Shown: one piece after another, positions 19,313-27,956 of the stretch
How positions within the stretch are numbered: position 1 is the first letter of the stretch
Layout of the letters: the number at the start of each line of letters is the position of its first letter
From: Pectobacterium atrosepticum
GTDB taxonomy: Bacteria > Pseudomonadota > Gammaproteobacteria > Enterobacterales > Enterobacteriaceae
Assembly (NCBI GenBank): GCA_019056595.1
Contig: CP036163.1
Span: forward strand, 4,464,001 to 4,528,000
Length of the DNA: 64,000 nt
Direction of reading: 5' to 3'
The notes under the pieces: model-generated
Told to the model about the DNA's origin: nothing
The model's database searches: none
Seen by the model: only the letters and a program-made list of their open reading frames with translations
Translations under genes and position numbers: made by a program

Positions 19313-21217
19313 ATGAGTAAGGAAAAGACGTTTGATGTGATTTGCATGGGGCGCGTTGCTGTCGATCTGTACGGGCAGCAAATCGGCGCGCGTCTGGAAG
19401 ATATGGGCAGTTTTGCCAAGTATCTGGGCGGGTCGTCCGGCAACGTGGCTTACGGTACGGCGCGGCAGGGGTTACGTTCTTCCATGCTAGCGCGGGTGGG
19501 CGACGAGCATATGGGGCGTTTCCTGCGCGAAGAGCTGAATCAGGTCGGCTGTGACACCAGCCATTTGATTACCGATAAGGAACGCCTGACGGCGCTGGTG
19601 CTGTTGGGCATTAAAGATCGCGATACCTTTCCGCTGATTTTCTACCGCGACAACTGCGCTGATATGGCGATTTCGTCGGAGGATTTCACCGAAGATTACA
19701 TCGCATCGTCCCGCTGTCTGGCGATTACCGGCACGCATCTCTCTCACCCTAACACGCGTGCCGCGGTGCTGACGGCGCTGCAATATGCACGGCGCAACGG
19801 GGTGAAGACGGCGCTGGATATTGACTACCGTCCGGTGCTGTGGGGACTGACGTCGCTGGGCGATGGCGAAACCCGTTTTGTTGAAGCGCAGGCAGTCACG
19901 GCGCAGTTGCAGCAGGTGCTGTCGCTGTTCGACGTGATTGTCGGCACCGAAGAGGAATTCCACATTGCTGGCGGCAGCACGGATACCTTGCAAGCGCTGC
20001 GCACGGTACGGCAGCATACGCAGGCAGAGCTGGTGTGTAAACGTGGAGCGCTGGGCTGTTCGGTGTTTAGCGATGCCATTCCCGACCATCTGGATAAAGG
20101 CATCACGATCAAAGGGGTACGCGTGGATGTTCTCAACGTGCTGGGCGCGGGCGATGCGTTTATGTCCGGCCTGCTGCGCGGCTATCTCAACGGTGAAGGT
20201 TGGGAGAAAGCCTGTGCTTACGCCAATGCCTGTGGTGCGCTGGTGGTATCACGCCACGGCTGCGCGCCAGCAATGCCAAGCAAGATCGAACTGGATAACT
20301 ATTTAGCCCGTGCGGCGAGCGTTCCGCGTCCCGATCTGGATGAAGAGCTTAACCATCTACATCGCGTTACGACACGCCGTAAACAGTGGAATGAACTGTG
20401 CGTGATTGCGTTCGATCACCGCAGTCAACTGGAAGACATGGCGCTGAACTGCGGCACGGAAATCAGTCGTATTCCGGCGCTGAAGATGCTGATTTTGCGT
20501 GCCAGCTATTATGCGGCTCAGCAGGCGGGGCTGGAGGGCAAAGCGGGTCTGCTGTGTGACGGCACGTTCGGTCAGGATGCGCTGAATGATATCACCGGAA
20601 AAGGCTGGTGGATTGGTCGACCGATTGAACTGCCGGGTTCGCGCCCCTTAATCATGGAGCGGGGCAACATCGGCTCACAGCTGGTGAGCTGGCCGCTGGA
20701 GCACGTGGTGAAATGTTTGGTGTTCTTCCACCCGGAAGATGCCCACGCGCTGCGGCGCGAGCAGGAAATGAAGGTGATGGAGGTCTATCAGGCCTGCCGT
20801 CAATCCGGCCATGAACTGCTGCTCGAAGTTATTCTTCCCGCAGGGATGGCGCACAGCGATGCGCTTTATCTACGCGCCATTCAGCGCTTCTATAACCTCG
20901 GCGTGCGGCCAGACTGGTGGAAACTGCCACCGCTGTCCGCCGAAGGCTGGGAGCAACTCACGCCTCTGTTGGCACAGCGCGATCCTTACTGTCGCGGCGT
21001 GGTCATCCTTGGGCTGGATGCGCCGCTGGAAACATTGCAACAAGGCTTTAGCGCCGCCGTCAATTTCCCGATCGTGAAAGGGTTTGCCGTCGGGCGCACC
21101 CTGTTTGCCCAGCCTGCGCAAAAGTGGCTGCGCAATGAGATCGATGACGCCGAATTGATTGAGCAAGTTAAACATAACTACCTGCAACTGATCGCCGTCT
21201 GGCGTCAGCGCGGTTAA
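19313..21217 (+). CDS. iolC: 5-Dehydro-2-deoxygluconokinase fused to DUF2090 aldolase-like domain
   Basis: Fusion protein of 634 residues. Residues ~1-325 are a PfkB-family kinase that phosphorylates 5-dehydro-2-deoxygluconate: GGSSGNVAYGTARQG near the N-terminus and GAGD at residues 278-281, with Asp281 as catalytic base. Residues ~330-634 are a DUF2090 domain, a class-I-aldolase-like TIM barrel (CVIAFDHRSQLEDMA, LLCDGTFGQDAL, LLLEVILP). In proteobacterial clusters this domain is taken to replace IolJ, cleaving the phosphorylated product to DHAP and malonate semialdehyde. No separate iolJ is present in this window, which supports that reading. The ribosome-binding site is weak. Confidence 0.92.
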   Translation: MSKEKTFDVICMGRVAVDLYGQQIGARLEDMGSFAKYLGGSSGNVAYGTARQGLRSSMLARVGDEHMGRFLREELNQVGCDTSHLITDKERLTALVLLGIKDRDTFPLIFYRDNCADMAISSEDFTEDYIASSRCLAITGTHLSHPNTRAAVLTALQYARRNGVKTALDIDYRPVLWGLTSLGDGETRFVEAQAVTAQLQQVLSLFDVIVGTEEEFHIAGGSTDTLQALRTVRQHTQAELVCKRGALGCSVFSDAIPDHLDKGITIKGVRVDVLNVLGAGDAFMSGLLRGYLNGEGWEKACAYANACGALVVSRHGCAPAMPSKIELDNYLARAASVPRPDLDEELNHLHRVTTRRKQWNELCVIAFDHRSQLEDMALNCGTEISRIPALKMLILRASYYAAQQAGLEGKAGLLCDGTFGQDALNDITGKGWWIGRPIELPGSRPLIMERGNIGSQLVSWPLEHVVKCLVFFHPEDAHALRREQEMKVMEVYQACRQSGHELLLEVILPAGMAHSDALYLRAIQRFYNLGVRPDWWKLPPLSAEGWEQLTPLLAQRDPYCRGVVILGLDAPLETLQQGFSAAVNFPIVKGFAVGRTLFAQPAQKWLRNEIDDAELIEQVKHNYLQLIAVWRQRG

Positions 21218-21252
21218 CCCGTTTCTATGTGATCGAATAAAGGGAAAATAAC

Positions 21253-22143
21253 ATGACTGTTCAACTTGGTATAAATCCACTCACCTGGACAAATGACGAT
21301 CTGCCTTCTCTGGGCGCGGACACGCCACTGGAAACCTGTTTGACTGAAGGGCGGCAGGCGGGTTTCGCTGGTTTTGAATTAGGTAACAAGTTCCCACGTC
21401 AGGCCAGCGTGCTGGGGCCAATCCTGCAAGCGCACGACTTGCGCTTAGTTTCTGGCTGGTATTCCGGTGAACTGCTAACCCGCTCAGTAGAAGAAGAAAT
21501 CGAAGCGGTGCAGGGGCATCTGGCGCTGTTGCGCGATCTCGGAGCGACGGTGCTAGTGTTTGCAGAAGTGACAGGTGCGGTCCACGGCGATCAGCAGAAA
21601 CCGGTTCATCTGCGTCCGCGTTTCCCTGAAGAACGCTGGCCAGAATATGGCAAAAAGCTGACCGAATTTGCGCGCTACACGCAAAGTCAGGGCGTGCAGA
21701 TTGCTTATCACCACCATATGGGCACGGTAATTGAAAGCGCGCAGGACGTGGACAATTTGATGGAACACACCGGGCCGGAAGTTGGACTATTGCTGGATAC
21801 CGGTCACCTAACGTTCGCGGGGGCCGATCCGGTAGCGGTGGCCAAACGCTGGATTAATCGCATTAATCACGTTCACTGCAAAGATATCCGCCCAGACGTG
21901 CTGAAAGACGTGAAAAACCGCAAAACCAGCTTTCTGGACGCCGTGTTGAGCGGTGTCTTTACCGTGCCGGGCGATGGCTGCATTGACTATCCAGCGGTGT
22001 TCAGCATCCTGAAAGCCAATAGCTACAGCGGATGGTTGGTTGTTGAAGCGGAACAGGATCCGGCCGTCGCACATCCGCTAACCTATGCCACGCTGGGCTA
22101 CAATAACTTGCAACGTTTCGCCCAGCAGGCGGAATTGATCTGA
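21253..22143 (+). CDS. iolE: Myo-inosose-2 dehydratase
   Basis: Second catabolic step: dehydration of 2-keto-myo-inositol to the diketone used by IolD. The 296-residue TIM-barrel protein belongs to the AP-endonuclease-2/xylose-isomerase-like fold. Recognisable family segments are INPLTWTNDDLPSLG at the N-terminus, GFAGFELGNKFPR, IAYHHHMGTVIES, GLLLDTGHLTFAGADP, INHVHCKDIRPDVL and WLVVEAEQDP. The conserved Glu, Asp, His and Glu of these segments are the expected metal ligands. AAGGGAAA precedes the ATG. It lies between iolC and iolB with short gaps in the operon. Confidence 0.95.
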   Translation: MTVQLGINPLTWTNDDLPSLGADTPLETCLTEGRQAGFAGFELGNKFPRQASVLGPILQAHDLRLVSGWYSGELLTRSVEEEIEAVQGHLALLRDLGATVLVFAEVTGAVHGDQQKPVHLRPRFPEERWPEYGKKLTEFARYTQSQGVQIAYHHHMGTVIESAQDVDNLMEHTGPEVGLLLDTGHLTFAGADPVAVAKRWINRINHVHCKDIRPDVLKDVKNRKTSFLDAVLSGVFTVPGDGCIDYPAVFSILKANSYSGWLVVEAEQDPAVAHPLTYATLGYNNLQRFAQQAELI

Positions 22144-22169
22144 TTTGTGGTGGTATAGGAGGTAACAAG

Positions 22170-22994
22170 ATGTCCCGACTCTTATCTCGTCATCGTGCGC
22201 CTGATGAATACGGGCGTACGCAACACATCACACCGGAAACGGCGGGCTGGCGATATGTGGGGTTCGATATGTACCAACTGGCACTGGAGCAGGTGCTATC
22301 GCTACCCGCTAGCGATAACGAACGCTGTCTGGTGTTGGTCAGCGGTAAAGCTACCGTTGTCACGCCAAGTGAGCGTTTCGAGCAGATTGGCGACCGAATG
22401 AGCCCGTTTGAGCGCAGAAAGCCCTATGCGGTTTATGTCACTGCTGGCGAAACGATTACGGTGATGGCACACACCGCGCTGGAGCTGGCAGTGTGCGCTG
22501 CACCGGGGTTCGGCACACATCCGACCCGGCTGATCGCGCCGCAGGATATTGACGCCGAGCAGCGTGGTGTCGGCAATAACCAGCGCTACGTGCATAACAT
22601 TTTGCCGGAGGATAAAGCGGCGGATAGCCTGTTGGTGGTCGAAGTGTACACCGACGAGGGCTGTACCAGCTCCTATCCTAGCCACAAGCATGACGTCGAT
22701 AATCCGCCGCAGGAAACTTATCTGGAAGAAACCTATTACCATCGGTTGAATCCAGAACAGGGGTTCTGCCTGCAACGCGTCTATACCGATGACCGTTCAT
22801 TAGATGAATGCATGGCGGTATACGATAGGGATGTGGTGCAGGTGCCGCGCGGCTACCATCCGGTCGCCACGATTGCGGGTTATGACAGCTATTATCTGAA
22901 TGTGATGGCTGGCCCCACGCGCCAGTGGCGTTTCACTTGGGAAGCGGATCACCAGTGGATCAATAGCCCGGAATACGCGGATAAACACAGGTAG
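22170..22994 (+). CDS. iolB: 5-Deoxy-glucuronate isomerase
   Basis: Fourth step: isomerisation of 5-deoxy-glucuronate to 5-dehydro-2-deoxygluconate, the kinase substrate. The 274-residue protein is a bicupin of the KduI/IolB family. Visible are the metal-site cluster SYPSHKHDVDNPPQETYLEETYYHR and the later VPRGYHPVATIAGYDSYYLNVMAGP. TAGGAGGTAACAAG before ATG 22170 is a strong ribosome-binding site. It is the last gene of the island; a terminator follows 35 bp downstream. Confidence 0.95.
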   Translation: MSRLLSRHRAPDEYGRTQHITPETAGWRYVGFDMYQLALEQVLSLPASDNERCLVLVSGKATVVTPSERFEQIGDRMSPFERRKPYAVYVTAGETITVMAHTALELAVCAAPGFGTHPTRLIAPQDIDAEQRGVGNNQRYVHNILPEDKAADSLLVVEVYTDEGCTSSYPSHKHDVDNPPQETYLEETYYHRLNPEQGFCLQRVYTDDRSLDECMAVYDRDVVQVPRGYHPVATIAGYDSYYLNVMAGPTRQWRFTWEADHQWINSPEYADKHR

Positions 22995-23028
22995 GGCAAC
23001 GCGTAGTTATGCTGCGCCGGTAACAAAC

Positions 23029-23066
23029 AAAAACAGGGAGCGTTGTTATGTGCTCCCTGTTTTTTC
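23029..23066. terminator. Bidirectional terminator between iolB and the iron importer genes
   Basis: AAAACAGGGAGC pairs with GCTCCCTGTTTT around an ~10-nt loop, flanked by A and T runs on both sides. It lies 35 bp after iolB and 42 bp after the end of the convergent ATPase gene, so it can serve both. Confidence 0.88.
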
Positions 23067-23108
23067 TTGTGTTTAAATTATGTGGTTTTTTAAATCATGT
23101 CGCCGCTG

Positions 23109-23789
23109 TTAGCGTTGTTCCCGCCATTGCAACGCGCCTTCTTTCAAATAACCAATATGGCTGGCCATGAGTTCGGCTTCCTGTTCGCTGTGCGTGACTA
23201 AGAGCGCGGTTTGTCCAGCGTCGCGCAGGATGTCGCGCACCTCCTGTCCTAGCCGCTTACGGCTATCGGGGTCGAGGCTGGATAGCGGTTCGTCGAGCAG
23301 CAGTACGGCAGGTTGGGGAGCTAATGCACGTGCCAACGCGATACGCTGCTGTTGTCCGCCGGACATCTCATGCGGATAGCGCTGCCCTAGCGCAGCGAGA
23401 TCGACCAATTCAAGCATGGCTCGGACGCGCGATTGCTGAAGATCTTTCGGCTGTTTTCGCAGGCCAAACGCAATGTTCTGCGCGGCAGTCAGATGGGGAA
23501 ACAGCGCGTAGTCCTGAAACACCATCCCGACGTTGCGCTGTTCCGGTGGTAGATGCATGTCTGGGCCCGCCACGCAGCGTCCGCCGACGTGAATCGTTCC
23601 CTGAGTCACGTGTTCGAAACCGGCAATGGCGCGCAACGCTGTGGTTTTGCCGCATCCGGATGCACCTAGCAAACAGGCCAACTCACCCGCTACTACCTGC
23701 ATGGAGAAACCGTTCAGCACATGATGGAAATTATGCTTGTGCCCGTAGGCGACGTGGACATTATTCAGAACGAGTGTAGCCTCAGACAC
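23109..23789 (-). CDS. fbpC: Fe(III) ABC importer ATPase
   Basis: Single-cassette ATPase of an FbpABC/SfuABC-type iron importer. It has 226 residues, short for the group because the C-terminal regulatory extension is missing. Walker A is LLGASGCGKTT, signature MSGGQQQRIALARAL, Walker B AVLLLDEPLSSLD, and H-loop LVTHSEQEA. The Q-loop is MVFQDYALFPHL. It starts 21 bp downstream of the permease stop on the same strand and is the last gene of the three-gene operon. Confidence 0.88.
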   Translation of the reverse strand: MSEATLVLNNVHVAYGHKHNFHHVLNGFSMQVVAGELACLLGASGCGKTTALRAIAGFEHVTQGTIHVGGRCVAGPDMHLPPEQRNVGMVFQDYALFPHLTAAQNIAFGLRKQPKDLQQSRVRAMLELVDLAALGQRYPHEMSGGQQQRIALARALAPQPAVLLLDEPLSSLDPDSRKRLGQEVRDILRDAGQTALLVTHSEQEAELMASHIGYLKEGALQWREQR

Positions 23790-23810
23790 CTTGACTCTTC
23801 CTCATGATTT

Positions 23811-25508
23811 TCATTCTTTCTCAATCGACGTTTTTAACTGACTGCGTGCCAGCAGCACAACGGGGAGTGTACCGGCCAGCACGATCAGCAGTGCGGCAAT
23901 CGCGCCTTCCTCATAGGTACCTCTGGCGGCCTCGGCATAGAGGACGGTCGCCAGCGTCTCGAAATTGACGGGGCGGAGCAGCAGTGTCGCAGGAAGTTCC
24001 TTCATTGCATCGGCAAACACCAGCAGCGCGCTGGTCACCAGTGCTGGGCGCAGCAGGGGAAGATGCACGCGGAAAAACGTCACCAACTCGCTTTCACCCA
24101 GCAGACGCGACGCCTGTTCCATCACGGGCGGAATGCGTGTCAGCCCGGCATCAAGCGCGCCTACCCCAATCGCCATAAAGCGAATAGCGCAGCAGACCAC
24201 CAGCAGGATACCGGCGGAAAGCAGCGGTAATCCTTTATAACCGATCAGGTCGGCGAGGAAATTATCCGTCGCCATTCCGGGCGTCAGCAGGCCGATCGCC
24301 AGTACGGTACCGGGAACGGCATAGCCCAGTGAGGCGATTCTCAATAGGGTACGGCGTCGCTCTGGCGTTCGGTCAGTAATGGCAGAATGGCGGGCATACC
24401 ACGCAATAATCAGGCTAATGACGGTAACGACCAGCGTGACACCAACGGCCAGCAGCAGCGAGTTCTGTAACGACTGTATCAGGCCCGCGGAGATCGTCAC
24501 GCTATCGCCCAGTCGTTTTGCGCTTTCCCATGCGAGAAAGAGGGCTGGGGCGATAAAGCCAAGCAGAATCGGTAACGTGGCTGCGCAGGTCGCCAGCCCA
24601 GCACGGACGCCTTTCAATGGTGTCGGTATGATGCCGCGCATTTGTCGGCTGGTGCCGTAGCGCTGGTTTTTCCGACCATAATATTCCAGCGTCAGCAGCA
24701 GGATGACCACCGTTAGCATGGTGCAAGCGATCTGTGCCGCAGCGGGTAAATCCGAACGGGTGACCCAAGTCGTGTAGACCGTCACGGTCAGCGTATTCAC
24801 CCCAAGGAATTCGGACGCGCCAATATCATTCAGCGTTTCCAGCAACGCCAGACTGGTGCCGACGGCCAGCGCAGGACGTGCCATCGGCAGGGCAACGTGC
24901 AGAAAGGTGCCCGTCGCGCTCAAGCCCAGTGTGCGTGCGGCTTCCAGCAGGTGTGCGGGTTGGCTGATAAACATGGCGCGCATGGTCAGGTAAACGTACG
25001 GATAGAGCACTAGCCCGAGCAGTAGAATCGCGCCCGTCATGGAGCGTAGGTCCGGTAGGCGGAACTGCCGTGGGCTGTCGTAGCCCAGCACGCTGCGGAT
25101 CGCTTCCTGAATCGGGCCGATAGGGTGCAGCATATCGAGCCAGGCAAACGCGACAATATAAGTTGGCATCGCCAGCGGTAGCAGCAGCGCCCAGCTAACG
25201 AGCTGTCTGCCGGGGAAATCAAAGGCGGTCACCAGCCAGGCGCAGCCCGCACCAATCACCATCACTAATGTGCCGACGCCGACCAGCAGAATCAGCGTGT
25301 TGAGTGCAGCATCGGGCAGCACGTAGCGCATCAGGTGATCCCAATGACCAACACCTGCGCCCGCCGCTAGCCAAAGCAGGGAAACCAGCGGAGCCAGTAC
25401 GCCAAGCGCAATAATGATAGCGGCGATGCGAAGCGGCGAAAAAAAGAGGCGCGGCCGCCCGAAGGCGCCGCGCCGGGTTGACGAACCGGTCTTATTGATC
25501 GAATCCAA
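23811..25508 (-). CDS. fbpB: Fe(III) ABC importer permease, two-domain fusion
   Basis: Inner-membrane permease of 565 residues made of two homologous halves, each with a binding-protein-dependent transport domain. EAA-like loops are at EAARTLGLSATGTFLHVALPMARPAL and EQASRLLGESELVTFFRVHLPLLRPAL. This double architecture is typical for FbpB/SfuB. The frame opens with TTG at 25508, overlapping the last codons of the binding-protein gene by 17 bp; a TTG start with translational coupling is plausible, but a start slightly downstream cannot be excluded. Transport substrate is inferred from the associated binding protein. Confidence 0.9.
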   Translation of the reverse strand: MDSINKTGSSTRRGAFGRPRLFFSPLRIAAIIIALGVLAPLVSLLWLAAGAGVGHWDHLMRYVLPDAALNTLILLVGVGTLVMVIGAGCAWLVTAFDFPGRQLVSWALLLPLAMPTYIVAFAWLDMLHPIGPIQEAIRSVLGYDSPRQFRLPDLRSMTGAILLLGLVLYPYVYLTMRAMFISQPAHLLEAARTLGLSATGTFLHVALPMARPALAVGTSLALLETLNDIGASEFLGVNTLTVTVYTTWVTRSDLPAAAQIACTMLTVVILLLTLEYYGRKNQRYGTSRQMRGIIPTPLKGVRAGLATCAATLPILLGFIAPALFLAWESAKRLGDSVTISAGLIQSLQNSLLLAVGVTLVVTVISLIIAWYARHSAITDRTPERRRTLLRIASLGYAVPGTVLAIGLLTPGMATDNFLADLIGYKGLPLLSAGILLVVCCAIRFMAIGVGALDAGLTRIPPVMEQASRLLGESELVTFFRVHLPLLRPALVTSALLVFADAMKELPATLLLRPVNFETLATVLYAEAARGTYEEGAIAALLIVLAGTLPVVLLARSQLKTSIEKE

Positions 25509-26541
25509 CTTTATCTACCAACTGACTAGCTTGTTTACGGAATTTAACGATATCAGTCAGCGGAATGCTATCCACATTCACTTCACCAATCGCGCTGCCG
25601 ATGGTTGAATCCAGCGTAACGCCTTTGCGAACCGGGTATTCATAGTTCGCCTGTGCGTAGAGCTGCTGGGCTGGGGCGGAAACCAGATATTCCATCAGCT
25701 TCACGGCCTGATCTTTATGCGGAGCATGGCGTGCAACGGCTGCGCCGGTGATATTGACGTGCGTGCCGCCGTTTTCAAAGGTAGGCTGAACCACCTTGAT
25801 GGCATCGCCCCATTTACGGGCATCTGTGCCTTCTTTGGCGTTCTTCATATGGCCGACGTAGTAGGAGTTAGCCAGACCCACATCACAGATACCGCCGAGG
25901 ATATCGCGTGCGACGTCACGGTCACCGCCAGTGGCTTTACGTGCCAGATTATCTTTCACTCCGCGCAGCCAGGTTTCGGTTTTAGCTTCGCCATGGTGTG
26001 CGATCATCGCGGCAACCAGCGCGGTATTGTAAGGGTGTTGACCCGCACGGATACACACTTTGCCTTTCCATTTCGGATCGGCGAGATTTTCGTAAGTAAT
26101 GCCGGTCAGCGGCAGTGATTTTTCCGCATAAAGTACGCGGGAGCGCATCGACAGGCCAAACCACTGATTGTCTTTATCGCGCAGCGCAGCTGGGATGACG
26201 TCGGTCAACGTGCTGGACTGAATCGGCTGTGTGACACCCGCTTCCACCAGATCGATCAGGTTGCCAGCATCAACGGTCATCAGCAGGTCAGCCGGTGAGT
26301 TTTGGCCTTCCGCCTTCACGCGTTCCAGCATGCCGTCCTTAATGAACACGGTGTTTACTTTGACGGATGTCTCTTTGGTGAACGCATCAAGCAGCGGCTG
26401 AATCAGCCCAGGCTCGCGCGTGGTGTAGAGGGTCAGGGAATCTTCTGCGGCGACAGCTGGCAATGCATAAGCCACCATCAGCGATGAGGCTAGCGTGAGC
26501 AGGCGCGCTTTTTTGCGCAGAACAGACAGCGTTTTTGACAT
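25492..26541 (-). CDS. fbpA: Fe(III)-binding periplasmic protein
   Basis: Periplasmic ferric-ion binding protein, 349 aa. ATG 26541 is preferred over an upstream in-frame ATG at 26574 because GGAGAAG lies just upstream and the protein then begins with a clean signal peptide (MSKTLSVLRKKARLL..., cleaved near PAVAA-E). The adjacent tyrosines Tyr227-Tyr228 in GLANSYYVGHM correspond to the Fe(III)-coordinating tyrosine pair of the FbpA/SfuA family. LTLYTTREPGLIQPLLDAF is the family's N-terminal segment. It is the first gene of the operon. A Fur-box-like site lies ~80-95 bp upstream, so iron repression is expected. Confidence 0.92.
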   Translation of the reverse strand: MSKTLSVLRKKARLLTLASSLMVAYALPAVAAEDSLTLYTTREPGLIQPLLDAFTKETSVKVNTVFIKDGMLERVKAEGQNSPADLLMTVDAGNLIDLVEAGVTQPIQSSTLTDVIPAALRDKDNQWFGLSMRSRVLYAEKSLPLTGITYENLADPKWKGKVCIRAGQHPYNTALVAAMIAHHGEAKTETWLRGVKDNLARKATGGDRDVARDILGGICDVGLANSYYVGHMKNAKEGTDARKWGDAIKVVQPTFENGGTHVNITGAAVARHAPHKDQAVKLMEYLVSAPAQQLYAQANYEYPVRKGVTLDSTIGSAIGEVNVDSIPLTDIVKFRKQASQLVDKVGFDQ

Positions 26542-26809
26542 GTTATTATCTTCTCCAGAGTGAATGTGATGCATAAATTAATAAAATAAGGAGATATTTT
26601 CGGCAGGCGATTAAAACAATATATGATAATCACTCTTGTTTGCAATCTCATTAACGCAGTTTGTTCACTATCGTGATAAGGGTCAACCTAGGCGTGCATC
26701 AGGAGAAATCAGCGTTTTACTTGTGGGCATCTTGATAAAAACAGTGATGATTGGCTGTCTTGAGTAAGACTATTGCTACGGCTTCAGGTCTTGCCTGGAA
26801 AACGAGTAC
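26542..26809. other. Iron-operon promoter region
   Basis: A non-coding AT-rich stretch of 268 bp upstream of fbpA. It holds the Fur-box-like site at 26619-26637 and presumably the fbpA promoter. Towards 26810 it merges into the degraded GGDEF fragment without a start codon or ribosome-binding site. Confidence 0.55.
26619..26637 (-). promoter_or_regulatory. Candidate Fur box upstream of fbpA
   Basis: On the minus strand the site reads AAGAGTGATTATCATATAT. It has the invariant core TGATTATCAT and by eye 12 of 19 matches to the GATAATGATTATCATTATC consensus. Its position in front of an iron importer supports it. Confidence 0.6.
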
Positions 26810-27055
26810 GTGGTTTCTTCCTTTAGAGACAGTATTACGCTCCTGTTGAAGGGGAATTATCCGCTTGGTACGGTCAATATCGAATACTTAGGTGCAAGCA
26901 TGGGGATCGTCACGGCAGATCCTTCCGTTGATGAGCCTGATGGTGTGATCCGTCGAGCCGATGCTGCAATGTACGCCAATAAAGTCATGCGAAAAAAAGC
27001 GCAAGCCAGCGCGGATCAGGATGACGCTATGCCGTTTACCAGCCGCAGACGTTAG
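26810..27055 (+). pseudogene. C-terminal fragment of a GGDEF diguanylate cyclase
   Basis: The 81-residue frame ends with the typical tail of a GGDEF domain: YLGASMGIVTADPS, then D-G-V-I-R-R-ADAAMYANK. The catalytic GGDEF motif, I-site and everything upstream are absent, and no ribosome-binding site precedes the GTG. The last 20 bp overlap the 3' end of the convergent yoaG-like gene, which suggests that the join is an old deletion. It is almost certainly non-functional. Confidence 0.8.
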
Positions 27056-27374
27056 TTTCTTCATCCGCATCGTAACCACGTACGATATTAACCAATTCTT
27101 TCACCGATTCAGCGGAAATCGTCTTATCTTTTAATTCTGCAAGCGCGGAGAAATCCTTATCAACGGATACGCCATTATTATTATTGGTTACCGTCAGCAA
27201 AAATCCGTTGTTATTATCGCTGGTTAAAGACAGATTGTTGACTAATTCATCAACCGCGCCGGCAGCGAAATCGGGTACATAAAAAGCCATCGGTTTAAGG
27301 TAAACCTTTTCTGCTTTTTCATTATTATTGCGGTTCAATAGTGTTAATGAGTACCCTTTATTTTCAGTTGTCAT
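27036..27374 (-). CDS. yoaG: YoaG-like protein (DUF1869) with N-terminal extension
   Basis: A 112-residue cytoplasmic protein whose C-terminal half resembles E. coli YoaG (60 aa). Shared elements are LTVTNNNNGVSVDKD and the end VNIVRGYDADEETNVCGW (YoaG ends VRSYDTENEHDVCGW). The first ~50 residues (YSLTLLNRNNNEKAEKVYLKPMAFYVPDFAAGAVDELVNNL) look like a second, diverged copy of the same fold, so this may be an internal duplication. It begins 8 bp after yeaR on the same strand, the same pairing as the nitrate/nitric-oxide-responsive yeaR-yoaG operon of E. coli. Function is unknown. Confidence 0.8.
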   Translation of the reverse strand: MTTENKGYSLTLLNRNNNEKAEKVYLKPMAFYVPDFAAGAVDELVNNLSLTSDNNNGFLLTVTNNNNGVSVDKDFSALAELKDKTISAESVKELVNIVRGYDADEETNVCGW

Positions 27375-27382
27375 TTTTTACC

Positions 27383-27715
27383 TCAACCTTCTATCAGAAT
27401 TTTTGGATCGACATAAAAATCTACGTTGAATAACGTATCATCAGATAACGCTTCAATTCTGTGCCATTTCTCTGGAGGGAATACGCCAAATTGTCCTGCT
27501 TCAATGGTCAGCGTTTCGACTGGCTCCGAACTGGTTTCATCGGCATAGCCATAATAACGAATTGTCCCTTGCATCACGCACAAACGCGGGTAAACACCTT
27601 GTCGTGTTCCTGCATCCAAATGGCGCCGCCAAATAGACGCGGGAGCAGTCTCCTTTGTCCAAAACGGTGTTGTACGGGTATGAACATAATTCGCTGGTAT
27701 GACAATTCGTTCCAT
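27383..27715 (-). CDS. yeaR: YeaR/TehB-like small cupin (DUF1971)
   Basis: A 110-residue single-domain cupin of the YeaR family: IPANYVHTRTTPFWTKETAPASIWRRHLDAGTRQGVYPRL, GQFGVFPPEKWHRIEALSDDTLFNVDFYVDP. Histidines of HTR, RRHLD and KWHRIE are candidate metal ligands. In E. coli yeaR is induced by nitrate and nitric oxide. The same DUF is found fused to TehB tellurite methyltransferases. It is the first gene of a two-gene operon with the yoaG-like gene. It is divergent from a flavin-reductase gene across an AT-rich gap that contains a palindrome (27769-27786). Confidence 0.9.
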   Translation of the reverse strand: MERIVIPANYVHTRTTPFWTKETAPASIWRRHLDAGTRQGVYPRLCVMQGTIRYYGYADETSSEPVETLTIEAGQFGVFPPEKWHRIEALSDDTLFNVDFYVDPKILIEG

Positions 27716-27768
27716 GTTTAAACCTCATATTTTACCCAACCACATTGTGGATCGGGAAGGAAAAAATC

Positions 27769-27786
27769 ATATGATGCATAGCATAT
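27769..27786. promoter_or_regulatory. Palindromic site in yeaR promoter region
   Basis: ATATGATGCATAGCATAT has ATATG/CATAT arms around ATGCATAG and lies ~55 bp upstream of the yeaR start. It is a candidate regulator site. NsrR or NarL control is known for E. coli yeaR, but this sequence does not clearly match either consensus. Confidence 0.3.
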
Positions 27787-27956
27787 ACCTCTTTTAATGC
27801 TTGTGAATTATTTTTTGCTAGTTAATTTTTACAATATCGAAATTCCTCGTGCAAAGGTTGTATTACCGATACTCAATTGTGGTTATTGTTAAGTGGAAAT
27901 CAAAAGAGTAAAAATGGAAAGGTATAACGATAATCTATTATGAGGCCTGAACTAAA

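Noticed and set aside
27769-27786. Palindrome as a confirmed NsrR site
   Set aside because: It lies where NsrR would act on yeaR but does not fit the AAGATGCYTTT-type half-sites well enough; it is listed only as a low-confidence site.
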